Positions 46,925-60,200 of a DNA stretch of 64,000 nt are shown in pieces. The translations under genes were made by a program, and so were the position numbers. The stretch is taken from NCBI GenBank assembly GCA_026260175.1, contig JAKCWW010000911.1, forward strand, positions 3,644-67,643, written 5' to 3'. The stretch is from Reticulitermes lucifugus (Eukaryota > Arthropoda > Insecta > Blattodea > Rhinotermitidae). Position 1 is the stretch's first letter. Every line of letters begins with the position of its first letter. The notes beneath the pieces are model-generated. The model ran no database searches. It was not told the origin of the DNA and worked only from the letters and a program-made list of their open reading frames with translations.

Positions 46925-49900
46925 CATATGACAGTCTATTACATTCACTGTTGAGGCACTAACAATGAATGTTGCCAAATACTGTTCCAAGAATGGAGCA
47001 TTCTTATGTCATGTAGCAAACTCCTTTTACAAAGAAATTTGAGGTCCTAAGCTAAAATGCTCTGTTTTGGTTTTCACTGTGGAAAGTACCTCATTGACTT
47101 TACAAACGATGTTGACATGTCTTGCCACTATCATCACCAAGCTGAATGGACTTCTGTATTTTAGCACTGCCCTTATCTACACAAGCACTACTCAGTGGTC
47201 TTGCATGAAACATTTGTATGGAAATTGTCACAAAAATAGAAACTTCTTGTTTTTATTCTCATAAAATCAGGGTGGGACAGTGGTGTAAGGGTGGGAAAAA
47301 ATATGTACACCATTTTTATTTGTGTCTGGTTTTGTAAGATTTCTTCTTTTATGGGTCATCATATCTACATATGTTCTATATATGCCTTCATGTCATCATG
47401 TTTACAAGTTACTGTTTTATATCTGCATCATTGAAGGCAGCAAATCACATTTTCATGCTGTAACTGTACAAACCAATCTGAAAGATACAAAATGTTAGTG
47501 GCATGGTAATATTTAATTACATGTTTACCATTTTCGTTACTGTTCCAATTCACTATTGCATTCTGAAAGAGTGGACTGAATGTGGTAGTTGAACATACTC
47601 ATTATGTATGAGATTTGAACTTTTCACAACAGTGAGAGTTCAGACTGTGATCTTCAGGGTGTAGGACTTACATATACGTCAACAGTTGGGAGGAACCTCT
47701 TACCTCCTTATCTTCAGGGTTGACGTGAGTAGGGTTAGGATGTGGAAGTTATACAGGAAATGTGGTGTGGATCAGCTATGATCACAAGAAGATTGGCCAG
47801 TCTGTGCCAACTGGGAGGGGAGGTAGTTTTTTCTTACGTATTTTATTCAGAGATGCTGTCAGATACTCAGTGTACAGTTTACAAGAGAACAATTCATGTA
47901 GAAGTGTATACATTTCCATGTTTTAAACAAAACTTTGTACTACTTGACTTGCCTAGTCAGTAAACTTTGGATGATGATTATATGCTTTGGAGTGCTGTAA
48001 GTATCGTGTTTACATTAATGCATACAGAATTTGAAATTCTAGAAGCTGTGATGGTAAGTAAAGTGACAGTTTACATAATTCTGCAATGGCCTGCTTGTAA
48101 ATGTAAAATGTTAATATTGTCATTTCACTATATAAATTTGAAACATCAAGTAAAAATGTATGTAAAAATGGCAGCAAATTAAATTGTTGCAAATACTGTT
48201 AAATTATCGGATTTTTCATTTTATCATTTGTTGACAGCATTTATGTATACTGTGAAGTCATTTTTTAAATTACACATGTTTGTACATATTATATATTAAA
48301 AGGAAAGTATTTTTTGTTACTTGTATGGTGAGAATGGTTTTTATATTTGTGCTTTATAAGAGTTTATATGCTAAGGACATTTTTTGAACAACTGTTTTTA
48401 CAATGTATGTCTAAGGTTCGTGAGGATGGTGTGTTACTGAAGTGATATCTCTATTTGAGTTTTTCCATCATCTGATTTTTATTAAAATGCACAACTGGTT
48501 CTGCTACTGTCATCAGATATGTTATGAAACCTACTCTGTTCCTTGTATGGGATGGAATTAATCTTTCTCACCCAACAACAGTAGTTGTAGTCGGGTTGTA
48601 TAAACTGTGTCAGATCTCATGAGCAAGATATAAAAAAAGAAACTCCTAAAATTGTAAAATTATGTAACTTCAAGTCGGTGTTATTTCTTTAATCAAAATC
48701 AAAACCCTTTAAACAGAATCTTACAAAAAAAAGGGACAACATTGGGCAGGACTGTGTTTTTAGTGGCAATCTTTATCTTGTCATTGACTGTGTTGCCTGC
48801 AGGTAAACACCTCTGGGCACAGTTATCATCTCCTGTTTGTGGTATACCTGACATATTCTGATACAGTGATAGCCATTTCAATATTAGCACTATTTTCAAA
48901 GCTAAGAACACTGCATCACTGATATAACTAGACTGAACAGTGATATGCAGGCTATGAGGTAATGCAGTAGGTTCTGTACTGGTGAAACAGGTAGGCCACT
49001 GGGAGTGTGTGACAGAACATAACACAGACTTAGGCAAGGTCAATGGATAAATTCAAATTGGCCCAGCATTCATATGAAGAAGGCCATCATGCAAGTCAGG
49101 GATGCCAGGATCGTACAAATAAAGCCATGTAACTCGTGTAGAAAATACAAGGAGTATGCTCACAAGGCCTGTGTGCTCAGTCCAATTAGACAACCCACTC
49201 AGGATCCTATCATTGGAAGGAAGTCGGCAAGTTACAAAATAGCTCAACTTAGTATTCTTTGACTATCTTGCACAGTTTGTTGAGATACATTCAGTTGCAG
49301 TTTTTTGTCTGGTGGTCTTCACTTAACACTTGTTTCTTGCATAAGACCTTGCAGAGTTGTATGAAATTCCTGTTGTGATAGTTCTAGTAAGACAGGTTGA
49401 TTTTCTTTCCAGCCACACATTTTGAATTATTTTCCTAGTCTACTGCATTGTAATAATGGAGTGGTTGGTTCTGTTCATTCATGATCTTCATTTTTTAAAT
49501 CCTATCACAGTTTCTTTCAGAAAATTGTAGTAAGGTCTGGTTCCCTGCCCATTGTATGCTGTTATCACTTGTGGTGTTTTACTAAAGGAATGTTCTTGTT
49601 TTGAAGTTACATGATTAGTTTTACAATTTTTTTCTTCATTCCCATGGATTAGATTTCACATTTACAGTTTATGTATACACATGCCCTGATTAGACCTAAT
49701 GCTGTTGATAGACAATGGCTCTATCCATTGGACCCAACAGAGTATGTTTGATAATTTTTATATTTTACCTCATGATGGAAAAAGTCATATATATGTCACC
49801 TGTTTTTACAGTGTTTTGTAAGTACCTTTAAGAAATACTAATCAATAAAATAATCTTTGTAATCAATTGCACCATTTTCTAAATTGCTGGCTTTAGTGAT

Positions 49901-51217
49901 ATGATTTTGTACACCTGAAGTTATGTTCATATTTACAAGTAGCCTGTCATTTCCATGATGTATTATGGGTGCCCCATTTGGAGGTTTGCTGCTTGCAGTC
50001 ATGTCTGTAAGCAGCAAGTGCTGTAATTCAGTTGTCCTAAACTTACAAGAGGCAAATTCATGGCGGTATGGATTTTTTCCTCCCCTTCCCTACTACACAC
50101 ACACACATCACAACAGTAATTTTCAGAGTTCTGTCTCAAAGTTACCTGATATAACAAATCCCATAGTTCAGCAAGCAGCCTGGAAGGGGCTTGTGCTGAC
50201 CAAGGGCTATTGGAACTCATCTGCTTTTTTAACAGCCAAAGATGACTGAAACTCAGCCATTGACACTGCCCCAAGTGAAGAAAGTGATTAATTACCAAAA
50301 CTAATCAGCTACCCTGATTGATTTTCCATGATTTTTTTAAGTGCAGCACCTATGCTGAGGTACAGGTGGAAATGGGGCATGGACCATTGCTGCTAATCAC
50401 AGAAACCTTCAGCCAGTCTGATGTCAGACAGGTCTTCAGCCAAAGCAGTCACAACTTTGCAGAGTTCAATCCCTGGACATTTGTTGAATGAACCCTTCTT
50501 CCAAAAGTGCTAATTACCAGAGGGAGTTCTCTCCCGACTAGTAGCAAGTCCTTAATTTGCACACATAAAGGGCTTCAGCTAGACCCCTATCCTAAGCTCA
50601 CATTCGGTCAAAATTTAACAGCCACTGTTTCGAGATTCGAGCTATATGTTTCATACACAGGAATTGCGCCTCCACCCTACATTTGCAGTTTGGTTGGTAG
50701 TTGGCCCTGCTCACTTCTGCCCTGAAGATGGAGGCAGCAGGTTCCTCCGAAACTTTTCTAAGCATCCACAACAGCTCTAACCGATGATACGCGGTATCCA
50801 CGGATGACCTATCTCACGGGTCGTAATCTACCTGCACTCTGAAAACTACAATCCGAACCAATTTGATATTCACACAACTACACTCTTGGCACCACGGTTA
50901 TAGTAAATGCAGGAATTTGTGCATGGCCTACTATAATTTTGCATTCAGGGCTGTAATTAATCGCTCGGTCGTTATTGGAAGGGCAGATACAACTTACTGA
51001 AGATTTTATTATTTGATTACTAAAACTGCGTGGGACTAATTACTGTGGTTACAGATTGTTGATCTATAATACTCTGTTGAATAAATTTTAATACAATCGA
51101 TTATAATCGAAATGGTTAGAGTGTGTTGCAGAGGGCGCTATTTGTGCACTACAGTGTACGCCATCTTTATTAGCATGGTAGTGAAATAAAAATTGGTATT
51201 ATTAAATCGGCTACAAA
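46925..51217. other. Dlish 3' UTR and SRRM1 promoter region
   Basis: After the Dlish stop no coding exon is seen. Poly(A) signal AATAAA occurs near 49850 and related signals occur earlier, so the 3' UTR end is not fixed. A hammerhead-like motif lies at 50722-50752. CpG-enriched sequence at about 50750-51217 fits a promoter for SRRM1, whose ATG is at 51218. Confidence 0.45.
50700..50860 (+). repeat. Repeat fragment with hammerhead-like core
   Basis: CTGAAGA (50722-50728), a perfect GGAGG/CCTCC stem (50730-50734 with 50744-50748) and GAAA (50749-50752). This is the same layout as at 11216-11245 but with different stem bases. It lies upstream of SRRM1. Confidence 0.5.
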
Positions 51218-54200
51218 ATGACAGATGCAGGCTTTTTTCGGGTAATGTTAATTCTCTATAGTAGATAAATAACCGTAAATTAGTGTAACGTAGATATATA
51301 TAAAGTGCGGATTATAGTAGCAGAATTAATCGTGTTAGGCCGTTCTCGAATCTTTCACGGACCCACCGCATTCTTTGAGCAGACAGGTTTTGCGGTACCA
51401 CGATAGTACAGCGACGCGTTGTTCTGATTTAGGTAACTTGCTAATAAAGTGGTATCAGAAGCACGCTGAAATTACTTTGCACATAACCAGACATTTTGGA
51501 AGTTTATTTGTGCTTGTTACTTCAAAATTAAGGCTTTCAGATTTAAGGAAAGAGGAAGAGTACGACACACGGTCTAACCATGATGTATACTGTAAGTTAA
51601 TTTTTTATTTGTAGAACTAAACTGATATGACTTATTCTAGCTTGTTTTAAGTGAATAACAACACAGACGCTGAACTGTTAGTAGATGCTAGAATGTCAGT
51701 TTTGCAAATAAATTTAGCATAGCTGTAGTCGGATAGTACAATATCGGAAATATGGGTCCTTACTGTTGTTTTTGTTGATATTATAACTAATTAGATTTTA
51801 TAAGCATAGTGATGGATTGTAGGGAAAATAGCCCAAGAAGTGCCTTCAGTTATCGCATTAGCAGAATGCTAGTTACATATACTGCCAGATTCCAAGACAA
51901 CTGACTGTGTTGTTGGATGTGTATTTTGTTGTACATTTCTTTATATGTGCGAAATGGGGCGAGGGAATTGTGGACTAGCTGTTAAATGAAGATTTTTGTC
52001 TTAAAAATTAAGTACGTGGTAGTTGTATAATGACTTTATTTCAATAAATTTAATTAGGTTGTTGACCAAAGTTGGTGAAAGGTTCATTATACAAGGACAA
52101 TATGTGTAGGTTGAAGTTTGTAACAAGAGTACTGAGATTTCATGCTGCTTCCATTAAAGATTGTGGTCATTATGCACTTTAGTTGTAAATAAATCGTAAT
52201 ATAATTAATTTGCAAACAGGATGCATCAGTTGAATACTGTGGTCACAGTGTATTAACAGCGGTGGTCTTCCAAATAACATCCAGTCCATTACTGAGATTC
52301 TCTCACTGTTGCTCTTCAGTGTACTGTAGTCATTTATCTTCCTTTATGTAGTATATGGTATTATTTGTATGCTATATGTAATGAAATTTGAATGTGTCTT
52401 GTACAATGTGGCACATTTAGAAGTAGCTGATATCATTCATCTATAGCAGATGCTGGAAGTGCCCTTCCCTCACATTTAGACATAGCTGGGAACATCCAAG
52501 GCATTTTGTGCGTGCGAACACTAAAGAACTTGGCAGGAGGGAATCAGATTGCTATGACGTTGTGCATATTTGCACTTTACTTACTAAGAGGCCATATGGG
52601 TAGGAGCTGTTTTCAAGTGTGTCACCTTGTAGGATGTACATTGCCACACTTTAACAACCAAGAGATCAGTTATGTATCACTCTTGTTTCTCCCTCTTATT
52701 GTGCTCACATTGCATTGCAGTATTACAAACTCAGGATATCTGGTGATTTACATTTGTGTTTTTTGTGTTAAGTGTGATGTAATTACAATTACTTGCTCAT
52801 AGTATGGAATGTTAACAAGAATTAAGCTGTTGTGCTAAAGACATGTGTGAACAGTGACATGCTTTGTTTGTGAAATGTATAAGCTTGATTGGAGAAACAG
52901 AAACTTGCAGTACTCTTGGAATAGAGAAAAACTGAGCTTTTACATATCTCAGATTTCATGGCTAACAAGATAGACTTCTGCGACTTCATAGCAAAATGTT
53001 GACCATAGCACCATTTCATGATTGCAGAACATCATGGGTTACTCGAGATCACGTTTGGGGGAATGCAATCGTGCAGGAACACAGCTAGTACGGAAAAAAG
53101 ACTGAGTGATATCACACGTTCATTGAGAAAACTGTGTGGTGTCAGCATGATAGCCACAAAGCAAATGTGTAGAAAGTCATATCTGGTTCCTTCATGATGG
53201 GTCAGGAATCTGTATAACTTACCCCTGCCTTAGGATAAAAAGATTGGCAAGTGAGAAAGACAAAAAATAAAAGTGAATGAAATTTTCCAGGTACATACTG
53301 TGTTTGTCCAACGACATGTGAAATACCATTTGAATTTTGCAGCAGTATAAAAATAGAACAGCGTTGTGCAACATGACATTATTTGGGGTGTAGCTATAGT
53401 TATAGGTTTGCTGTTTGATGACAGAATGGGACTAAAAATAAAAGAATGATTTATTCAAGCTGTGAATTGAAGCTATTTTATATTTGTTAATTAAACTGTG
53501 TGTAAGTTAAACCTGTAGTGTATTAATGTCCGTATAGGTAAACATGTGTTTGATACATTTCATATTAAGAGTGACCTGAAACAATGGGATGCTTTATCAC
53601 ATTTGCTATAGAATAGGAATTTTGAGGATCTTGTAGTCTTTTTGAAATGCATTCCAGTAGGTTGAATTACATTTGTCAAAGAGCATTAGAAAATCTGCAG
53701 GGTTACATGTAGTAAGGTAAATTATGAAGAGTGCCTTTCATAGGCTGATTAGGTGGCTCTGCTCTGCATGTCTTGCTTACACTTTTGCATTGCACTTGAC
53801 ATTTTTATAAACCTTGTTATGAGTGTTAATGCCATTTGAGGCCACCCCAGTTGCTGTATGTTTTAATTTGCTACAGCCAGTATTAAGTGACGTGGGGGAC
53901 ATCAGACTTGTGTGGTGCAGCACTAGCATCATGCCCTTTAAAGCCCAGGTAGTAGAAATTGTAGAGTGAGGTGATCCTGGTTGCTTAAGCCAGGAAATGG
54001 TTAAACACACACAGTTTGTCTTGGAATGTGGTGGTTTTGTTTTATTTTGTATATTGTCCAACAAATTTAAGGTACCACAACTAGAAAGGAATAGTACTAT
54101 ATTTGTGAATTAAGGGGGTAAACGATTGCCTGTGAAGTTGATAAGGGACCATGCTTCTTAGCATGGTTGCAGCATATGTCCATTGGTTTATGTAGTGCTG

Positions 54201-57200
54201 TATGTTGTGTTTGTACAAAAATTGCAGCCAGTCTGCTGGTAATTTTGAAGCATATTTCCTGAGTAATGGCTTATGCAAATATTCCAGGTAGAGGTGTCAG
54301 TAAGGTTGATATACAGCTTGTAAGTTCCTTTTGTTTGTCACTTGCATTGTTAGTATCTGTGTCCAAGCATGCAGAGATGTGTTATTGATCTTCAGTAAGT
54401 GAATCAGAGTAATATATTTCATACATTAATCAGTTAACATTGTTTTCTTTATGAAATTCACTGAACTGTCTTGCTAATAAACATTATGTTGTTATTTTGG
54501 ACATTATCCATCGTTTTGAGTTTCAAAATGCAAGATTTTGGAAATTGGAACAGTTTGTTATCATGTTTAATGGTAGGGTAGATTCCTATGCTGTTGGACG
54601 CGTTAGAAAGAGCTAGTCTCGTTTATTGTAACTATAAGTAGGAAGAACTTTTGTTTTGATTACACCTAATGACAGAAATAGATCAGGTTTCCAAAAATTG
54701 TGAAAAAATTACTGAAGGTGATGGACAGTGCCCAAACTAATAGTCAAAAAGGTAAGGTAAAGTTCTCCCTGTAACAGACCATGAAGGCCCAGAGGGGTAG
54801 TAGAGGTGTAGCTCTCCTTTGTCTTTAACCTCGGTGCTAGATGGTGGGTGGTCAACCCTGTGCCCTGGCCACTTTACCCCTGGGAAAGAGATCTGATACC
54901 CATTGTACAGAGGGTTGGGTGGGCCCCAGGGCCTGTGTGGACGGGTGTAGAAAACCAAACTAATAGTAATATTTTTTCTAACACACTGCTGTTAGAAATG
55001 TTACCTGTTGTGATTATAGAGCAGTTGTTGTATGAGGCACTAGAGAACTGTATAATGAAGTTTCATAATTTGTACGTTTCACCAGATAATTTTAGAGTGA
55101 TCAATTCTAGGTATGTGAGAAGGGTGGGGGCATATAGCATATACATGAAAAAGAAACAAGAAATGCATGTAGCCCTGTTGGAAAGCCTAAAGAAAAGACA
55201 CTACACTACTTGGGAGGAGGCCAAGGCATAGATAGGGGCCAGTGGCAGACTCTTCTGAACACTGTATTGAAACCTTGGGTACCATAAAGATGACTGTTTT
55301 GTTACCATAAAGATTACTGTTTTGTTAGATTTTGAGTTTCTCATGGCATTATGGTGAAGGTTCCAGACTTCCAGAATATGGTGCCATGTAGACATATAAA
55401 TACCAGCTTTGCAGAGGAGCTTTGTTCCTCCCTCTTCAAGTCCCATGAACTGTCTTAAAGATAAGGCAGCAAACTCCCTGAAATAGTAGTAACCAGTATT
55501 CCAGGTTACTCAATATCATGTTCCAGATGACTAGAGTACTTGTGACTTACTTGGTTAGCTGAGGAACTTACCTTCTCACAAGCGACTCTTTAACGCATGG
55601 AGTTGGTAGAGCAGTTGTTTTGATGCATAAACCAGTTGTTGTAGGTGAAAAATAATAAATAATCAAAAGAGGCTCCTTACAATGCTACATGGTTATATCA
55701 ATGCATGTTCCATATGTAGGATTATTAAAACTTCAAATTGGTGATTGCCTGTGCAGAATTCTACTGTATCTACTATCTGGATTGTCTGATTATATGTGTA
55801 CAACATTGTCTTGATAGGACAACATTCTTAAAAGTTCTTAATAAAAGTATTTGTTACTGTTGAGAGGATATTCTGTCCCATATGTTTCCTGTGTATTTGC
55901 TTATTGTTTAAGCTATTGTACTTACCACACATTTTACAACATATTTCTTTAAAGAAGGCCATCAGTTTCTGGGATGCAGTGCTTGATAGTCTGGCTGGAG
56001 TTCACCAGCTACATGGCATCTCATATCCCAGAGGATAGTAAACTTCATAGTAACTGCCATGAGGAGCTCAAATCCCATATCATTCTGTAACTTGTTGAAA
56101 TAATTTGTTCTAAATTTCTTGAAAATACTGTGGATTGTAATTGTGGAGGCATCTGGAATGTACAGTATTAATTGTTTCTGTAAGTTTCTCCAGTGATAAC
56201 ATTCTCCTACTCCTCCTCCTCCTCTTGGCACTACAACTCTTTGTGAGTTTTGGCCTGCTGAACAATTCTCTTCCATGTTTCTCTATCCATAGTCATCTTA
56301 CTCCAATTCTGAATCTTCATTTTTCCCAAATCCACTCTGACATCGTCCTTCCATCTTAACCTCAGTCTACCAATCCTTCTTACAGCAATTGGTCTCCACT
56401 TTGTTATTCTTTTCACCATCCTTTCTGTAGTGATAGAATTCTACATATTTAAATCTGACACACATTTCTCACCCTAACTTGCTGGGTTACTGATTGACTG
56501 ATTGTGAAATGAGTGCATTAGAGACACCATGGAATTTTGTAGCATGTGTTGTGTTGCATTATGTAGAATATTTGCGCAAATTTGTTAAGCGTAGGTGACT
56601 GATCATAAAGGTCTTTGGATTAATTTTCTTCATGTACTGCTGTGAATTATGTTACAGACTGTAATGGAACCTGATAACATAACATGTAAGGCACTCTAGG
56701 GGTACTTTATTCCGTGAATTTAGTAACTCTTGAAGTGAAACTTTGCTTCTTCTGTGATAAATTAGGCATGGGATCAGCTTTGTCATTGTGAATATTTTGA
56801 AAAATGCAGTTGAAGTAATATATCTTGCATGCCTTCAGAATGTGTTTTGTTGATTAAATTGTGTTTCAGACTGAACACAAAACTTGACAACCACTCAACC
56901 CAGTTGTCATACACTTGTACTAGCCTTCCACTTGAATGTGTGCTTGTAGGTGATTGGCAGATGCTGTGTATATTATGTGCACTTTTCTTTTATGTTGCCA
57001 TTAACATTTTTTGTTTTCTCTGTTTCATTAAAAAGAGAATAATATACATATTCCAACATATTAATCCCACTGTTTAGCATTTTCAAATATTGTATCTCAT
57101 TTTGTATTGTGGTTATTTAGCAAATTTTGTTTGAATGTTGTACCTATGTTTGAGGTGCATAGAATATTTAATGGGCATTCTGTAATTCTATATGGTGGTC

Positions 57201-60200
57201 TGATGATGCTTCCTTTGGTGATACACTGGTACTTTTACTGATTGTGATTCATTTTGCAGCACTTTACATCAGTACTGTACTTGATGACTTTTTTGCCCAG
57301 TATTTTTAATGGCCCTATTTAGGTGGTCATGAGACAGTATCTTCAAATGGTTGACAGTATTTTTTTTCTTCCCAAATGTGTACTAGCATTCAGTTTACCT
57401 GTACATTTACCAAAATCAGCATAGCCAAACACTACAGCATAACGAGTGTAGAATTCTACTTATATGTTGACTTTGGGTATGAATTTTTGTTGAGACCTGA
57501 CAGTTGACCATTACTGTAAATGTAGTATATTTTGTATATTTGCCTATGGATTGTGATTTTTAGTTTGACCTCGTGAGACCCTAGTCCAAAAGTCATCTGG
57601 AACTCATATTTCATCACATTGTCTTCATTAATTGGCATTGTAGGCAAGGGAGTTGTTTCACATTTAACTGCCTTATATTTTTATAGAAGCACGCCTTTAT
57701 CACAGGTGCAGGTGAAATGACAAGAAAGTCCTGTTAATGTCGGTCAGTGTCTAAAATATTGATGACGTGTCATATCAGAAATACGGAACTATAGTATGTG
57801 AAATATTTTCATATTTCTTCCATTTCCCTGGCATACCTGTGTTACAGGCCCACATCTATCGTAAACTTATCTGGTTCAACCCCTTTTACATATTGGCATT
57901 TTTGAATTGACATGTGATCTCTTATGATACTCGGTAGTTGCGTGTGCAAGAAAATCAGGACATTTATGTGTCACATTTCTCATTTCTGATGGTGTGAATT
58001 GTGTTACAGTTGACCTACACCATGTTTCATCATTCATCATCCAGTGCAAAAGAGATTGGTTTTGTAATGTAGCAATCTAAAATTAGCCATTAACTGAGAA
58101 GCAAGAAGTGTTTTATTTAACGGTGCTGTTGGTTGCTAAGATTGTAATGCGAGTGGTAGTTGAGTGATGTGAATACAGAGCATTGGTGGAATGATAGTGG
58201 TGGGAAAGCCAAATTACTTGGAGATGAACATGTCCTGGTATTTCAGTGTTGGTGATTGCACTGAAATTTATTGGTCATATCCAATTGTCAGCTATGTTTG
58301 TTCATAATAGAGCATAAGGCTGTAAGGGGACTTTTCTGTGTAGTCCACAAGCCTTCCACATATAGCCGAACTCAGTTATAATGTCATAAAAGGGACTGAA
58401 TATTTTGTGCCATTATAAACGAGTGTTGTTATTACCGAGGAGTATAATGTTGTGGTTAACCATGACAAATTAATTGGTACCACAGAATATCTGACGCTGT
58501 AGGCGAGATGTCATATAAACTGATGTCGTTGTAAGTGGGTTCTACTGTATTTTGTTTAAATGCAGTATTGCTGACATTCACGAAATTTCATTTCGTTAGC
58601 CCTATTTTTAAGTAAGCTTAATAATGTTAAAAGAACTCTGTTGGTAACTGTGTACAACGTTATGAAGTTTGCCTTTTCAAATTATGTTATTGTAGAGAAA
58701 TTGATTGTTTCAGTAACTCTTTGCATTGTCCAGAGGGTGGGAATTCTGTTGTAAGTTTGTATACTACATTATGGAGTTCACCCTTTCAAGTCTTGTTAAT
58801 GTAGAGAATTCTGCACTTTCAACAACTATTTGCACTGTCCAGATGGTGGATAGATTAACAGCAAAGTTTCAAATTGTTCTGTTATGGTTAATTTAGAACC
58901 GTGCGTTTAGATGTTAAGTTACAAAAGGATAAATTATCTTTTCCTAGTTCTTGAACTTTTGCTTCACATATGTCATGAATACTTATCTGTACATTGCCAC
59001 TTAATTCTCAGGGAACATCTGCGGAGCAAGATAATCGCTTCAGTGATAAGGAGAAGAAACTCTTGAAGCAGATGAAGTTTGGCGATAGTCTTAGCAGGAA
59101 GGTATGTGTATCTTGTGTTTTGTCAGTTTAGATTATGAAAAATACGACAGAAAATATTGATGTATGTACTTGCGCCCATATGCACATTGGACAGTGCAGT
59201 GTGGTTGGATAGTTAACATCAGAAGTAGCTCATTGGTTCTAATATGGAACCTGATTCAGCAGGTGAAAAAAGGCCTAAAGGCATGACTGCTGCATTCTCC
59301 TTTTCATGTGTTCTAAACACAGTAAAATGAAAGAAGACCTTTTGTGGCAGTCATGTATGTTGGTCCGTCCGTGACCTGTTGTCAGTTTTATCCGTACCTA
59401 AACTGTTAGATTGAGTTTATAAAACTCAGTATTTGAGGCTTCTCAGAGGGGTGAGGCAGTTCCTATTTTCAGCTATCTTGATGCATGATAAAGACTGGTT
59501 TATGTAAATGGGCTTCACACATGTCTCTTAAACTGTTTTACAAGTTTCGTTGAAATTCCATTTGGGATATTTCCACTGAATGTTATTGGGCAGATTTGAT
59601 TTTTGGATATGTTAGTCCTAATAAAGCCTATTTTACTTAAGGCCATAAATGGATATTTTTGTGTAACCCATAGACAGTTTTACAGATTTTGATATGGGGG
59701 ACTTCACAGACATTTGTCAGGCCACCTGTTACTGAGTGTTAGTCAGCAAGTAATGCCTCCTATTTTTTTATTTCATGCTACTTGCAAATAGACGTGTGAA
59801 AATTTCACAGAACTTTACTACAGCATTTTTGAAGGCATAGGTAACTATTCAGTGTAGTCTGCTTCTTTGTCGATGGTCTTCATCTGCCCTTGAACAAGTA
59901 CATGTATTCGAGCCTGCTAACAGTACCTCTCCATCCTTTGCAGCTGCTGGTGCACAGTGATCTGCATTGCTTTTTCATCCATGTAATGGTATCCTTGCAG
60001 GCTGCCTTTCAAATGACCAAACATGTGAAAACCTGGTGGTGGTGGGTGCGGCAGTACTGTCCACCCAAATGTTGTGGTGGCCTGAGTAGTGCCCACACTT
60101 GTGTGTGGCCTGGCATTGTCATGGAGGAGCAACACTTTGGACATTTTTCTTGTTGGATGAGCTTCATGAGGGCAAGCGTTTGGAATTCACAGTTTCAGTA

